Assembly: GCA_021776795.1 (NCBI GenBank)
Contig: JAJFFC010000014.1
Span: 62,001 to 126,000 of the forward strand
Source: Planctomycetota bacterium
Lineage (GTDB): Bacteria > Planctomycetota > UBA1135
DNA length: 64,000 bases
Reading direction: 5' to 3'
The translations under genes and the position numbers were made by a program. The number at the start of each line of letters is the position of its first letter. Positions within the stretch are counted from its first letter, which is position 1. Shown piece by piece: positions 7,522 to 15,067 of the stretch. Under the pieces are notes generated by a model. The model saw nothing but the letters and a program-made list of their open reading frames with translations, searched no databases and was not told where the DNA came from.

Positions 7522-8159
7522 GCACCCCACCCTTCACCATTCTCGAAATCCCGGTCACGCCATTTCAGCAAAACAGCACCTTGTGGTTTGATGAAGAAAC
7601 AAGCCAGGCGATAGCCTGTGACGTGGGCGACGCTGCGCCGGTACTGGCGGAAATCGAAAGGCGCAAGCTCAAGCTGCAACTGATTGTCGCGACACACGGC
7701 CACCTAGATCACATCGGGGGCACTGCGGATCTGAAGGCTGCGACCGGCGTGCCCTTTTGGTTTCCTTCCGGCGACGATTTTTGGCGCATTGGTTTACCGC
7801 AGCAAGCTTCCATGTTTGGCGGTGGCATCGTCGAAATCCCCGAAGTTGATCGCGATTTGCAACATCACGATGTCGTCGAGATTGGTCGCATGCGCATGGA
7901 AGTGCGCCATTGCCCTGGTCATACTCCAGGCCATGTGGTGTTCTACGATCCCGTTGGCAAGCGTGTGGTTGCCGGAGATGTCTTGTTTCAGGGCAGCATC
8001 GGCCGCACTGATTTTCCACGCGGGAGCTTTAAAGAGTTGGAAAAGAGCATTAAGGAGCAGCTCTATACCCTGCCCGAAGAGACTTTGGTTCATTGTGGGC
8101 ATGGTCCCACCACCACAATTGGCCAAGAGGCACGCTCTAACCCCTTCGTTCAGGCCTAG
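7518..8159 (+). CDS. Metallo-beta-lactamase-fold hydrolase (glyoxalase II-like)
   Basis: 213 residues from ATG 7518, the 4-base overlap with moaE. The MBL zinc-binding motif HGHLDHIGG (HxHxDH) lies near residue 60, and further ligands are in CPGHTPGH, GDVLF and HCGHGP, the pattern of YcbL/GloB-type thioester hydrolases. The product likely hydrolyses S-acyl-glutathione-like or related thioesters, but length and a missing GloB C-terminal domain make it YcbL-like. It is the last gene of the ssb-moaD-moaE transcript; ETF-QO follows after 23 bases with its own possible -10 (TATCCT at 8168). Confidence 0.88.
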   Translation: MSTPPFTILEIPVTPFQQNSTLWFDEETSQAIACDVGDAAPVLAEIERRKLKLQLIVATHGHLDHIGGTADLKAATGVPFWFPSGDDFWRIGLPQQASMFGGGIVEIPEVDRDLQHHDVVEIGRMRMEVRHCPGHTPGHVVFYDPVGKRVVAGDVLFQGSIGRTDFPRGSFKELEKSIKEQLYTLPEETLVHCGHGPTTTIGQEARSNPFVQA

Positions 8160-8182
8160 GGCGCCGGTATCCTAGTTCGGTC

Positions 8183-9802
8183 ATGGAGCGAGAAACCCTT
8201 GAAGTCGACGTCCTCGTGGTCGGCGCAGGCCCAGCCGGACTGTGTTTCGCGATTGACTTGGCCCGTCGTGCCGAAAATGCCAACGAAGAGTTGGCGATTC
8301 TGGTCTTGGACAAGGCGGAAGAACTCGGTCGTCACCAGTTAAGTGGTGCGGTGCTGGATCCGCGTGCCATTCTCGAGATGTACCCGCATGCGGCTGAAGA
8401 AGGCTTCCCGATCCAGGCCAAGGTTCAGGAAGACGCCATGATGTGGCTGCGCCAAAATGGCCACAACGCATTGCGCGGCATGACCTGCCCGCCGCAGTTT
8501 AAGAACCATGGCAACTGGATTGTGTCAGCCGCCGAAGTGGTGGCTTGGCTCGCCGAAAAGGCAGAAGCAGCGGGAGTCGAGGTCTACCCAGGATTCGGCG
8601 CCGCCAGCATTTTGGAAGACGAACAAGGTGCCGTCGTTGGCGTGACCACGGTCGACCAAGGCCGCGACAAGAGTGGTGCTGAGAAGAGCAGTTTCCAGCC
8701 GGGAATGGAAATTCGCGCGCGCCTGACCGTCGTAGCCGAAGGCACGCGCGGTTCCCTGGCCAAGAAGTTGATTGAGAAAAAAGACCTGCAGCGCGATCGT
8801 AACCCGCAAATTTGGGGCGTCGGCATCAAGGAAATCTGGCAGGTCGAAAAGAGTTTAGAAGGCACGGTCTATCACACCGGTGGCTGGCCGCTCGATGGCT
8901 CGGTTTATGGCGGCGGTTGGATTTACGGCCTTCCCGATCACAAGTTGTCGATTGGTTTTGTCATGGGCATGGACCACGGTGACCCCAACTTCGACTATCA
9001 CGCCAAGATGCAAGAATGGAAGACGCATCCCTTCCTGCGTGATTTGCTCCAAGGCGGAAAGATGATTCGCTATGGCGCCAAGACCGTCCCCGAAGGTGGA
9101 CTGTTTAGCCTCCCCCAATGTTGGGGCGACGGCTTCCTCATGATTGGCGATTCGGCCGGCTTCATGAATAGTGCGCGCCTGAAAGGTGTGCACCTGGCCA
9201 TGAAATCCGGGCTCCTTGGCGCCGAGGCGGCCTTGTCCGCCTTGAGCGGCCACGATGGCGTCGCCCCAGGCAACAAGCTTGCCAGTTTCGATGGCTTATT
9301 TGAAGCTTCCTGGGCTCATGAGGAACTATGGAAAGTGCGCAACTTCCGCCAAGGGTTTCAAAAGGGATTCTTCCGCGGCAGTGTGAATGCTGGCTTGGTC
9401 ACTCTGAGCGGCGGCCGATTCCCTGGCGGCAAGAAGCTACTGGAGTCGGATCACGAGCGCTACCGTAAATCGACCGCCGTTGCCGACAAGCCAGTGTTTG
9501 ATGGCGAGCTGACTTTCGACAAGCTCACCGATGTGTACCACTCCGGTACCGTCCACGAAGAGGACCAACCCTGTCATTTGGTGGTCCTTGACCCTGACAT
9601 TTGTACTTCCAAATGCACCGAAGAATACGGCAACCCTTGCCAGCATTTCTGTCCTGCATCTGTGTATGAATGGCAAGAGGGTGCTTTGCAAATCAACGCC
9701 TCGAACTGCGTTCACTGCAAAACCTGCGACATCGCCGATCCCTACCAAATCATTGATTGGCAGGTCCCTGAAAACGGCGGCCCGGTCTACACCGGAATGT
9801 AA
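8183..9802 (+). CDS. Electron-transfer flavoprotein:ubiquinone oxidoreductase
   Basis: 539 residues. ETF-QO is a monotopic membrane flavo-iron-sulfur protein that passes electrons from ETF (fed by acyl-CoA dehydrogenases) to quinone. The N-terminus has the FAD dinucleotide fold (VLVVGAGPAGLCFAIDLARR, residues about 10-29). The middle has the GDSAGFMN FAD motif near 322. The C-terminal ferredoxin-like domain has cysteines in CTSKC and NCVHCKTCD for one 4Fe-4S cluster, ending PENGGPVYTGM as in characterised enzymes. This implies beta-oxidation or amino-acid catabolism coupled to respiration. etfA and etfB are not in the window. Confidence 0.95.
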   Translation: MERETLEVDVLVVGAGPAGLCFAIDLARRAENANEELAILVLDKAEELGRHQLSGAVLDPRAILEMYPHAAEEGFPIQAKVQEDAMMWLRQNGHNALRGMTCPPQFKNHGNWIVSAAEVVAWLAEKAEAAGVEVYPGFGAASILEDEQGAVVGVTTVDQGRDKSGAEKSSFQPGMEIRARLTVVAEGTRGSLAKKLIEKKDLQRDRNPQIWGVGIKEIWQVEKSLEGTVYHTGGWPLDGSVYGGGWIYGLPDHKLSIGFVMGMDHGDPNFDYHAKMQEWKTHPFLRDLLQGGKMIRYGAKTVPEGGLFSLPQCWGDGFLMIGDSAGFMNSARLKGVHLAMKSGLLGAEAALSALSGHDGVAPGNKLASFDGLFEASWAHEELWKVRNFRQGFQKGFFRGSVNAGLVTLSGGRFPGGKKLLESDHERYRKSTAVADKPVFDGELTFDKLTDVYHSGTVHEEDQPCHLVVLDPDICTSKCTEEYGNPCQHFCPASVYEWQEGALQINASNCVHCKTCDIADPYQIIDWQVPENGGPVYTGM

Positions 9803-9828
9803 TCCCCCAATCCTTTTCCCCAAGATTC

Positions 9829-11274
9829 ATGCGAACTGTTCTCACTGACTCCGCCAAGGCCTCGCGCTCTGAGCTTCATGCCATCGTCGTGCCTGCGGGC
9901 GCGCGCCCTAAGCTACCTGCCGATGCCCCGGCAAGCGCCACTTGGTCCTCCGATTTCGCGGACAAATCCGGCTCGCGCCTCTTGGTGCGCGGCAACGGCG
10001 GCAAACGCTGGCTCCTTTTGCGTGTTTCCACCGCGGCGAAGGTCACCGCAGAAGAGGTTCGTCAAGCAGCTGGACAAGCCCGATTGACCGCCGAGGATTT
10101 AGAAAAAACCACAGTTAGCGTGGACCTCGGCATGCTCAAGAACGACGCCGCCCTGGCCCAAGCCGCTGCCGAAGGCGCAGGAATGGCTGGTTATGACATG
10201 GGTGTGTGCAAGTCGGACCGCAATAAGGCTTTGGTCAAAAAGATTCAGATTGCTGGTGCTGGAACGGCTAAGGCTGCCAAAGCTGCGGTCAAGAGCGGCA
10301 TGCTCGGCGCCGAAGCCAACCTGGCCACGCGCGAGTTGCAAAACCTGCCAGCCAACATTCTGAACCCGAAGGAGTTTTCCAAGCGTGCGCGCAAGGTTTG
10401 CAACTCCTCGCCAAAGTTGAGCTGCAAAGTTCTCGGCGAAAAGAAGATGGCCGAGATGGGCATGGGGTCGCTGCTTGGTGTTTCCCAAGGCGCCAAGAAC
10501 GAGGCGCAACTGATTCACATGGTGTACAAGCCGGGCCGCAAGGCCAAGGGCAAGATTGCCGTGGTAGGCAAGGGCTTGACCTTTGACACGGGCGGCATTT
10601 CGCTGAAGCCTTCGGGCAAGATGGAAGACATGAAGTTCGATATGTCCGGCGGCGCAGCCGTGTTGGGCATCTTCCATGCCTTGGCCAAAGGCGCCGAATG
10701 CGCATACGAGGTGCATGGCATCATTGGCGCCGTCGAGAATATGCCGGGCAGCAATGCTCAGCGCCCCGGTGACATCGTGACTGCCATGAATGGCATGACC
10801 ATCGAGGTCCACAACACCGACGCAGAAGGCCGTTTGGTCTTGGCTGACTGTCTGACCTACACCGCACGCAAGATTAAGCCCGAGCGCATCATCGATATGG
10901 CGACTTTGACTGGCGCTGCGATTCACGCCTTGGGCCATCTCAACTCCGCAGTAATTGGTACCGACCAGAAGATGATCGACAAGCTCAAGGAAGTCGGCGA
11001 AGGCACTGGCGAAACCATGTGGCAGTTGCCAATCACCGAAGACTATCGCGATCTCACCCGTGGTCGTTACGCCGATCTGCAGAATATCTACAACCCAGGT
11101 CAGGGAGCAGGCACGATTGCTGGTGCCTGTTTCCTCAGCTTCTTTGTGGAAGATGTACCTTGGACGCACCTCGACATTGCCGCAACCGCTTGGGAAGGTC
11201 CATCACGTAGCTATATGACCGCAGGTGGTCGTGGCGTGATGGCGCGCAACGTCTTGGAGATTCTCCGCGGCTAA
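9829..11274 (+). CDS. pepA: Leucyl aminopeptidase (M17 family)
   Basis: 481-residue M17 metallo-aminopeptidase releasing N-terminal amino acids from peptides; acts as a cytosolic hexamer with two metals. The catalytic C-terminal domain is complete: VGKGLTFDTGGISLKPSGK and MKFDMSGGAAVLG (metal ligands and catalytic Lys), then NTDAEGRLVLAD with the catalytic Arg and metal-binding Asp/Glu, and DMATLTGA. The N-terminal domain is divergent, as is usual. The next gene is a secreted M20 peptidase, so the pair could serve peptide use. A hairpin follows in the gap. Confidence 0.94.
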   Translation: MRTVLTDSAKASRSELHAIVVPAGARPKLPADAPASATWSSDFADKSGSRLLVRGNGGKRWLLLRVSTAAKVTAEEVRQAAGQARLTAEDLEKTTVSVDLGMLKNDAALAQAAAEGAGMAGYDMGVCKSDRNKALVKKIQIAGAGTAKAAKAAVKSGMLGAEANLATRELQNLPANILNPKEFSKRARKVCNSSPKLSCKVLGEKKMAEMGMGSLLGVSQGAKNEAQLIHMVYKPGRKAKGKIAVVGKGLTFDTGGISLKPSGKMEDMKFDMSGGAAVLGIFHALAKGAECAYEVHGIIGAVENMPGSNAQRPGDIVTAMNGMTIEVHNTDAEGRLVLADCLTYTARKIKPERIIDMATLTGAAIHALGHLNSAVIGTDQKMIDKLKEVGEGTGETMWQLPITEDYRDLTRGRYADLQNIYNPGQGAGTIAGACFLSFFVEDVPWTHLDIAATAWEGPSRSYMTAGGRGVMARNVLEILRG

Positions 11275-11282
11275 ACGAGATT

Positions 11283-11317
11283 CGCCGGGCGAGGGGCAAT
11301 CTCCACTCGGTCCGGCG
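11283..11317 (+). terminator. Hairpin after pepA, possible terminator
   Basis: Outer stem CGCCGG/CCGGCG encloses a second stem CGAG/CTCG, together spanning most of the 57-base gap between pepA and the M20 peptidase gene. No U-tract follows. It could end the pepA transcript or structure the leader of the next gene. Confidence 0.4.
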
Positions 11318-11331
11318 CTAATCTGGGAGGC

Positions 11332-12675
11332 ATGGCCCTAAGCCCTGCCTCCCGTTTTTTATTGCCCCTCACTCTTCTTGCGAGTGCCGCCTTTCCTGCA
11401 AATGCACAAGAGCAAGAATCAGTCACGCTACGCAATTTCGTTCAGGCGCAGGAAGGAGACTTCCTCTCCTTCTACCAGGATTTGCACCGCACTCCGGAGC
11501 TATCCTTTCAAGAAGAGAAGACCGCAGCCAAAATGGCCAAGGTGTTGCAAGACGCTGGTTACGAGGTCACCACGGATATCGGTGGCCATGGCCTCATTGG
11601 CGTCCTAAAAAATGGTGAGGGCAAAACCGTTTTGGTCCGCGCCGATATGGATGCTTTGCCGCTGCAGGAGAAAACTGGCTTAGCCTATGCCAGTCAAGCT
11701 ACCGGATTGTCGGACGACGGCACCGAAGTCCCCGTCATGCACGCTTGCGGCCACGATATGCACATGGCGGTTTGGGCGGGTGTGGCTACCTACTTTGCGA
11801 CTCATCAAGAGGAATGGCAGGGGACGGTCGTGTTCTTGGCACAGCCGGCAGAGGAACGAGGGGCAGATGCCCGGGCCATGATCAAACAGGGGCTGTTCAA
11901 CCTGATCCCCAAGCCTGACGCTTGCTTTGCCCTGCATGTCAAAGGGGAATTGCCAGCCGGGACCATCGGCCTCTGCTCTGGCTATGCCCTCGGCAACGTC
12001 GATTCCGTCGATATCCTGGTGCAGGGCCAAGGTGGTCATGGTTCCACCCCGCACAAGACCCATGATCCTGTGGTTTTGGCCGCGCGCATCGTGGTCGGTT
12101 TGCAGACCATCGTCAGTAGGCGCGTTCCACCAGTCGAAGACGGGGTCGTCACTGTGGGGAGCATTCATGGCGGGCTCAAACACAACATCATTCCCGATGA
12201 GGTCAAATTGCAGTTGACCGTGCGTTCTTATAAGCCGGAGATTCGCGAACTACTCCTACGTGGTATCGAGGAGACCGCATTGGGCGAAGCTATCGCTGCC
12301 GGTTTCCCCGAAGAGCTCATGCCCACCGTCATCCTGCATGAAGACGAGTTCACTCCCGCCACCTACAACACTCCCGAGTTGGTGCAGGCGATGGAGGACC
12401 GTTACCAAAAAATCTTCGGCGACGAACAAGTGGTCGATGTGCCTGCCGTCATGGGCGGCGAGGATTTTGGACGTTATGGTCCTGCGGCCGGATGCCCCAG
12501 TGTGATTTTCTGGCTTGGCACAGCTTCTGCTGCATCTGTACAAGCCGCCCAAGTGGAGGGTGGGCCAGCCTTAGCTTCGACCCATCAAAGTCACTTTGCT
12601 CCAGACCCACGACCAACATGGCGCACCGGTGTCCGCGCCATGAGCGCAGCCATGCTGTTGTACTTGGGCGAGTAG
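11332..12675 (+). CDS. Secreted M20-family amidohydrolase/peptidase
   Basis: 447 residues with a cleavable signal peptide (hydrophobic core at about 8-20, cleavage likely after the ANA near residue 25), so a periplasmic or exported form of the usually cytosolic M20D amidohydrolases (HipO/IAA-amino-acid hydrolase type). Zinc and catalytic motifs: RADMDALPLQE, HACGHDMHM, AEERGADARAM and GGEDFGRYG. The dimerisation domain with the GGHGSTPHKT segment is present. It likely hydrolyses N-acyl amino acids. The start is backed by GGGAGG 2 bases upstream. Exact substrate unknown. Confidence 0.9.
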   Translation: MALSPASRFLLPLTLLASAAFPANAQEQESVTLRNFVQAQEGDFLSFYQDLHRTPELSFQEEKTAAKMAKVLQDAGYEVTTDIGGHGLIGVLKNGEGKTVLVRADMDALPLQEKTGLAYASQATGLSDDGTEVPVMHACGHDMHMAVWAGVATYFATHQEEWQGTVVFLAQPAEERGADARAMIKQGLFNLIPKPDACFALHVKGELPAGTIGLCSGYALGNVDSVDILVQGQGGHGSTPHKTHDPVVLAARIVVGLQTIVSRRVPPVEDGVVTVGSIHGGLKHNIIPDEVKLQLTVRSYKPEIRELLLRGIEETALGEAIAAGFPEELMPTVILHEDEFTPATYNTPELVQAMEDRYQKIFGDEQVVDVPAVMGGEDFGRYGPAAGCPSVIFWLGTASAASVQAAQVEGGPALASTHQSHFAPDPRPTWRTGVRAMSAAMLLYLGE

Positions 12676-12686
12676 TTCGCCGCGCC

Positions 12687-14009
12687 TTAGCGATCGCCAA
12701 GAGCGACGAAGGGGCGACGCTTAGGACCGGTGTACAACTGACGTGGGCGCACAATCCGCGTGCTGGGGTCGCTCATCATTTCGTTCCAGTGCGCCACCCA
12801 ACCAACCATGCGACCGATGGCGAAGAACACGGTGAACATGCGTGGCGGGAAGCCCAATGCTGAGTAAATCAAGCCCGAGTAGAAGTCCACGTTGGGGAAC
12901 AACTTGCGCGAGCTGAAGTACTCGTCGGCCATAGCGGCTTTCTCCAAAGCGCGGGCGATTTCCAGTTTCGGATTCTCGCCGATGACATCAAAGACGTCGC
13001 CTGCGAGTTGGCCAATCACCTTGGCGCGCGGGTCATAGTTTTTATAGACGCGGTGGCCAAAGCCCATCAGGCGGCGCTCACCGTTCTTGCAAGACTCGAG
13101 GAAGGCGGGGACATCGTCGACCGAGTCAATCGTGTCGAGCATTTCCAGAACCGCTTGGTTGGCGCCACCATGCAGTGGGCCGTGCAGTGCCGAAGCGCCT
13201 GCGGCAACGGCGGAATAAGGGTTCACCCGGCTTGATGCCACCGCGCGCACCGCATTGGCCGAGCAGTTTTGCTCGTGGTCGGCATGTAGGACGAGTAGGG
13301 CGTCCATGGCGCGTTCGACTGCAGGGTGGACGTCGGCCGGTTTGTCTGGATCTCCCAGAAGCATGTGCAGCAAGTTGCCGGCATAGCTCAGGTTTGGATC
13401 CGGTGCGACCGGCGCCAATCCTTGGCGGTGGCGGAAACCCAAGGCAGCAACCACCGGGGTCAGGGCCAGCAAGCGAATGATCTGTTGATGGCGAACTTCC
13501 GCGTCGAGCACTTCATCGGACTCGGGGAAGTCGCCGCCGAGCGCAGCAAGCGCGCTTTCGAGCATAGACATCGGGTGCAAGTCCTTGTCGAGTGCCGCGT
13601 GCAGTTTGACCATGGACTCCGGCATGTCCAAAGCAGCGTGGATCTCGGCGTGGAACAAGTCCAGCTCGGAAGCGGTCGGCAGTTCGCCGTTGAGGAGCAA
13701 GAAGCAAACCTCGGCGAAGTTACTGTTCGAGCTCAGTTCCTCAATCGAGTAGCCGCGGTAATCGAGGATTCCCTTGTCACCGTCGATAAAGGTAATCGAG
13801 CTATGGCAGACAGCCGTGTTGAGTAGGGCCGGATCGTAGCTGAGCATGCCGAAGTCCTCTTCGTGGACTCGGATGTCGCGTAGGCCAATCGCGGGGACAG
13901 AGTCCTCGGAGATGGGCAGCTCGAACTGGCGGCCAGTTCGGCTATCGGTCAGGTGGAGGGTGCCGACGGTGGGGTCGGCGGAAGTCGCTGCGGGATCGTT
14001 GCTGGACAT
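12687..14009 (-). CDS. gltA: Citrate synthase
   Basis: Condenses oxaloacetate and acetyl-CoA, the entry step of the TCA cycle. 440 residues from ATG 14009 (MSSNDPAATSADPT); a longer in-frame extension to 14186 was refused because it runs through the tRNA gene. The sequence has the type I hexameric-type N-terminal domain, GILDYRGYSIEEL, the LHADHEQNCS segment with the catalytic His, GPLHGGANQAVLEML, and MGFGHRVYKNYDPRA near residue 315, plus the catalytic Asp in VDFYSG. sucC, sucD and mdh elsewhere in the window complete much of the cycle. It is convergent with the M20 gene, 11 bases apart. Confidence 0.96.
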   Translation of the reverse strand: MSSNDPAATSADPTVGTLHLTDSRTGRQFELPISEDSVPAIGLRDIRVHEEDFGMLSYDPALLNTAVCHSSITFIDGDKGILDYRGYSIEELSSNSNFAEVCFLLLNGELPTASELDLFHAEIHAALDMPESMVKLHAALDKDLHPMSMLESALAALGGDFPESDEVLDAEVRHQQIIRLLALTPVVAALGFRHRQGLAPVAPDPNLSYAGNLLHMLLGDPDKPADVHPAVERAMDALLVLHADHEQNCSANAVRAVASSRVNPYSAVAAGASALHGPLHGGANQAVLEMLDTIDSVDDVPAFLESCKNGERRLMGFGHRVYKNYDPRAKVIGQLAGDVFDVIGENPKLEIARALEKAAMADEYFSSRKLFPNVDFYSGLIYSALGFPPRMFTVFFAIGRMVGWVAHWNEMMSDPSTRIVRPRQLYTGPKRRPFVALGDR

Positions 14010-14082
14010 GGTCACGGAAATGCGGCCTTTAAGCCGGGTATTCTCGCATGGCGAAAGGGGGGCAACAAGAGAAACCGACGGT

Positions 14083-14158
14083 TGGTAGGGGAGACGGGAC
14101 TCGAACCCGTACTGGGAGGATTTTAAGTCCTCTGCCTCTGCCATTGGGCTACTCCCCC
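14083..14158 (-). tRNA. tRNA with anticodon UAA (Leu by codon) but class I shape
   Basis: A full cloverleaf on the minus strand with encoded CCA. The acceptor stem is 7 bp (first pair G-U), with U8 and A14. The D arm has stem GCC/GGC and loop G18G19. The anticodon stem GAGGA/UCCUC carries the 7-base loop CUUAAAA, giving anticodon UAA for codon UUA. The T arm ACGGG/CCCGU has the loop UUCGAGU, and the discriminator is A73. The variable region is only five bases (CCAGU), with a possible A15-U48 Levitt pair, whereas bacterial leucine tRNAs normally have a long variable arm. The gene is intact by eye; the amino acid is inferred from the anticodon only. Confidence 0.88.
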
Positions 14159-14204
14159 TGGTTCCGTTGTCGCTGGACGACGGCACATATTATGCTGGCG
14201 CGGC

Positions 14205-14585
14205 ATGCGCATCTCACCCCGCATTTGGGCCTCTCTTGGGGCGCTCCTCTTGGCTGTGGCCACTGGACTGTCGGCATATCACGCCCACGGCTTGGCGGAC
14301 ACACTCGATGACCAGGCATATCGCGGTTTTGGTCGCGCTGTGGAGCAGCAATTCTTTGCTGGACTGGGCCTGATTTGCCTTGGATTATGGCTGCGTCAGG
14401 CGGGCTCGAGCCTCCTCCTTCAGCTGGCCTGCAGCCTGCTGAGCGTGGGAATCCTGCTGTTTGCGGGCGATGTCTACCTTGGTGCCCTCACCGGAAATGC
14501 TCTTGGTGTGGCTCCGATGGGTGGCAGCACCATGATTTTGGCCTGGCTCTTGGCCGCGTTTGGCCTCTGGCGCAGCAAATCCTGA
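14205..14585 (+). CDS. DUF423 family small membrane protein
   Basis: 126 residues with about four transmembrane helices, matching the DUF423 (YgdD-like) family: the start with SLGALLLAVATGLSAYHAHG (the conserved 'G-fGAHgl' region, here YHAHGLADTL), and a final helix followed by a short basic tail. Family function is unknown. It is flanked by two minus-strand tRNA genes. A TATTAT/TATGCT stretch at 14188-14196 is a possible -10 box 10-20 bases before the start. Confidence 0.75.
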   Translation: MRISPRIWASLGALLLAVATGLSAYHAHGLADTLDDQAYRGFGRAVEQQFFAGLGLICLGLWLRQAGSSLLLQLACSLLSVGILLFAGDVYLGALTGNALGVAPMGGSTMILAWLLAAFGLWRSKS

Positions 14586-14614
14586 GCCTTCAGAGGCGCT
14601 CAGCGGGATAGGGT

Positions 14615-14688
14615 TGGAGCCGGCACCCAGACTCGAACTGGGGGTGATGGATTTGCAATCCATTGCCTTACCACTTGGCTATGCCGGC
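14615..14688 (-). tRNA. tRNA-Cys (GCA)
   Basis: 74-base cloverleaf on the minus strand with encoded CCA: acceptor GCCGGCA/UGCCGGC, anticodon stem AUGGA/UCCAU with loop UUGCAAA (anticodon GCA), T arm CCCAG/CUGGG and discriminator U73, which is the key identity base for CysRS. All stems pair fully. It is the only other tRNA gene seen in the window. Confidence 0.95.
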
Positions 14689-14746
14689 CCAGCGAGGCAG
14701 TTTATGTTCGCCTGAGCGGGCTGTCTACTGCCTGGAATCGCCGCCG

Positions 14747-14752
14747 TATACT
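14747..14752 (+). promoter_or_regulatory. TATACT -10-like element before NIL gene
   Basis: TATACT, a near-consensus -10 hexamer, ends 30 bases before the ATG of the NIL-domain gene in a gap that otherwise holds only the minus-strand tRNA-Cys. Confidence 0.45.
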
Positions 14753-14782
14753 GCAAAGGTCGCTTTGGCGACGCTCCGCATC

Positions 14783-15025
14783 ATGAAACGTAAGCTTTTC
14801 TGCACGATTCCTCAGAATCTGATCAAGCAACCACTGCTGTTCACCCTGGTGAACCGGTTTAAGGTTGTCCCCAATATTCGCGGAGCTAGCGTCACAGAAA
14901 CCATCGCCATCTTGAGCCTGGAGCTCGAGGGCGACGACGCCCAAGTCGAACAAGCCGTGCGCTACCTCAAAGATGAGGGCGTCCAGGTCGAAGATTTGGA
15001 AGAAGGCGAAGAACGCGCGCTCTGA
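14783..15025 (+). CDS. NIL-domain protein
   Basis: 80 residues, essentially one NIL domain: KLFCTIPQNLIKQPLLFTL, then FKVVPNIRGASVTE and a SLELEGDDAQVEQAVRYLKDEGV stretch near the end. NIL domains form ferredoxin-like folds best known at the C-terminus of MetN ABC ATPases, where they bind methionine; stand-alone versions occur beside sulfur-metabolism or ferredoxin proteins. No ABC transporter is nearby. The start ATG at 14783 gives the domain with no extra N-terminus; an upstream start would read through the tRNA-Cys gene and was rejected. Confidence 0.85.
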   Translation: MKRKLFCTIPQNLIKQPLLFTLVNRFKVVPNIRGASVTETIAILSLELEGDDAQVEQAVRYLKDEGVQVEDLEEGEERAL

Positions 15026-15067
15026 GCTCGCATCCTCCGCCTTGCCTTTGGTGTCCCGTAGGGAGCT

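Noticed and set aside
14083..14158. Ochre suppressor tRNA
   Set aside because: A suppressor of UAA would need anticodon UUA. The 5-bp stem fixes the loop as CUUAAAA, so the anticodon is UAA and reads UUA.
14010..14186. N-terminal extension of citrate synthase
   Set aside because: The frame runs through the tRNA(UAA) gene; the ATG at 14009 gives a normal-length citrate synthase.
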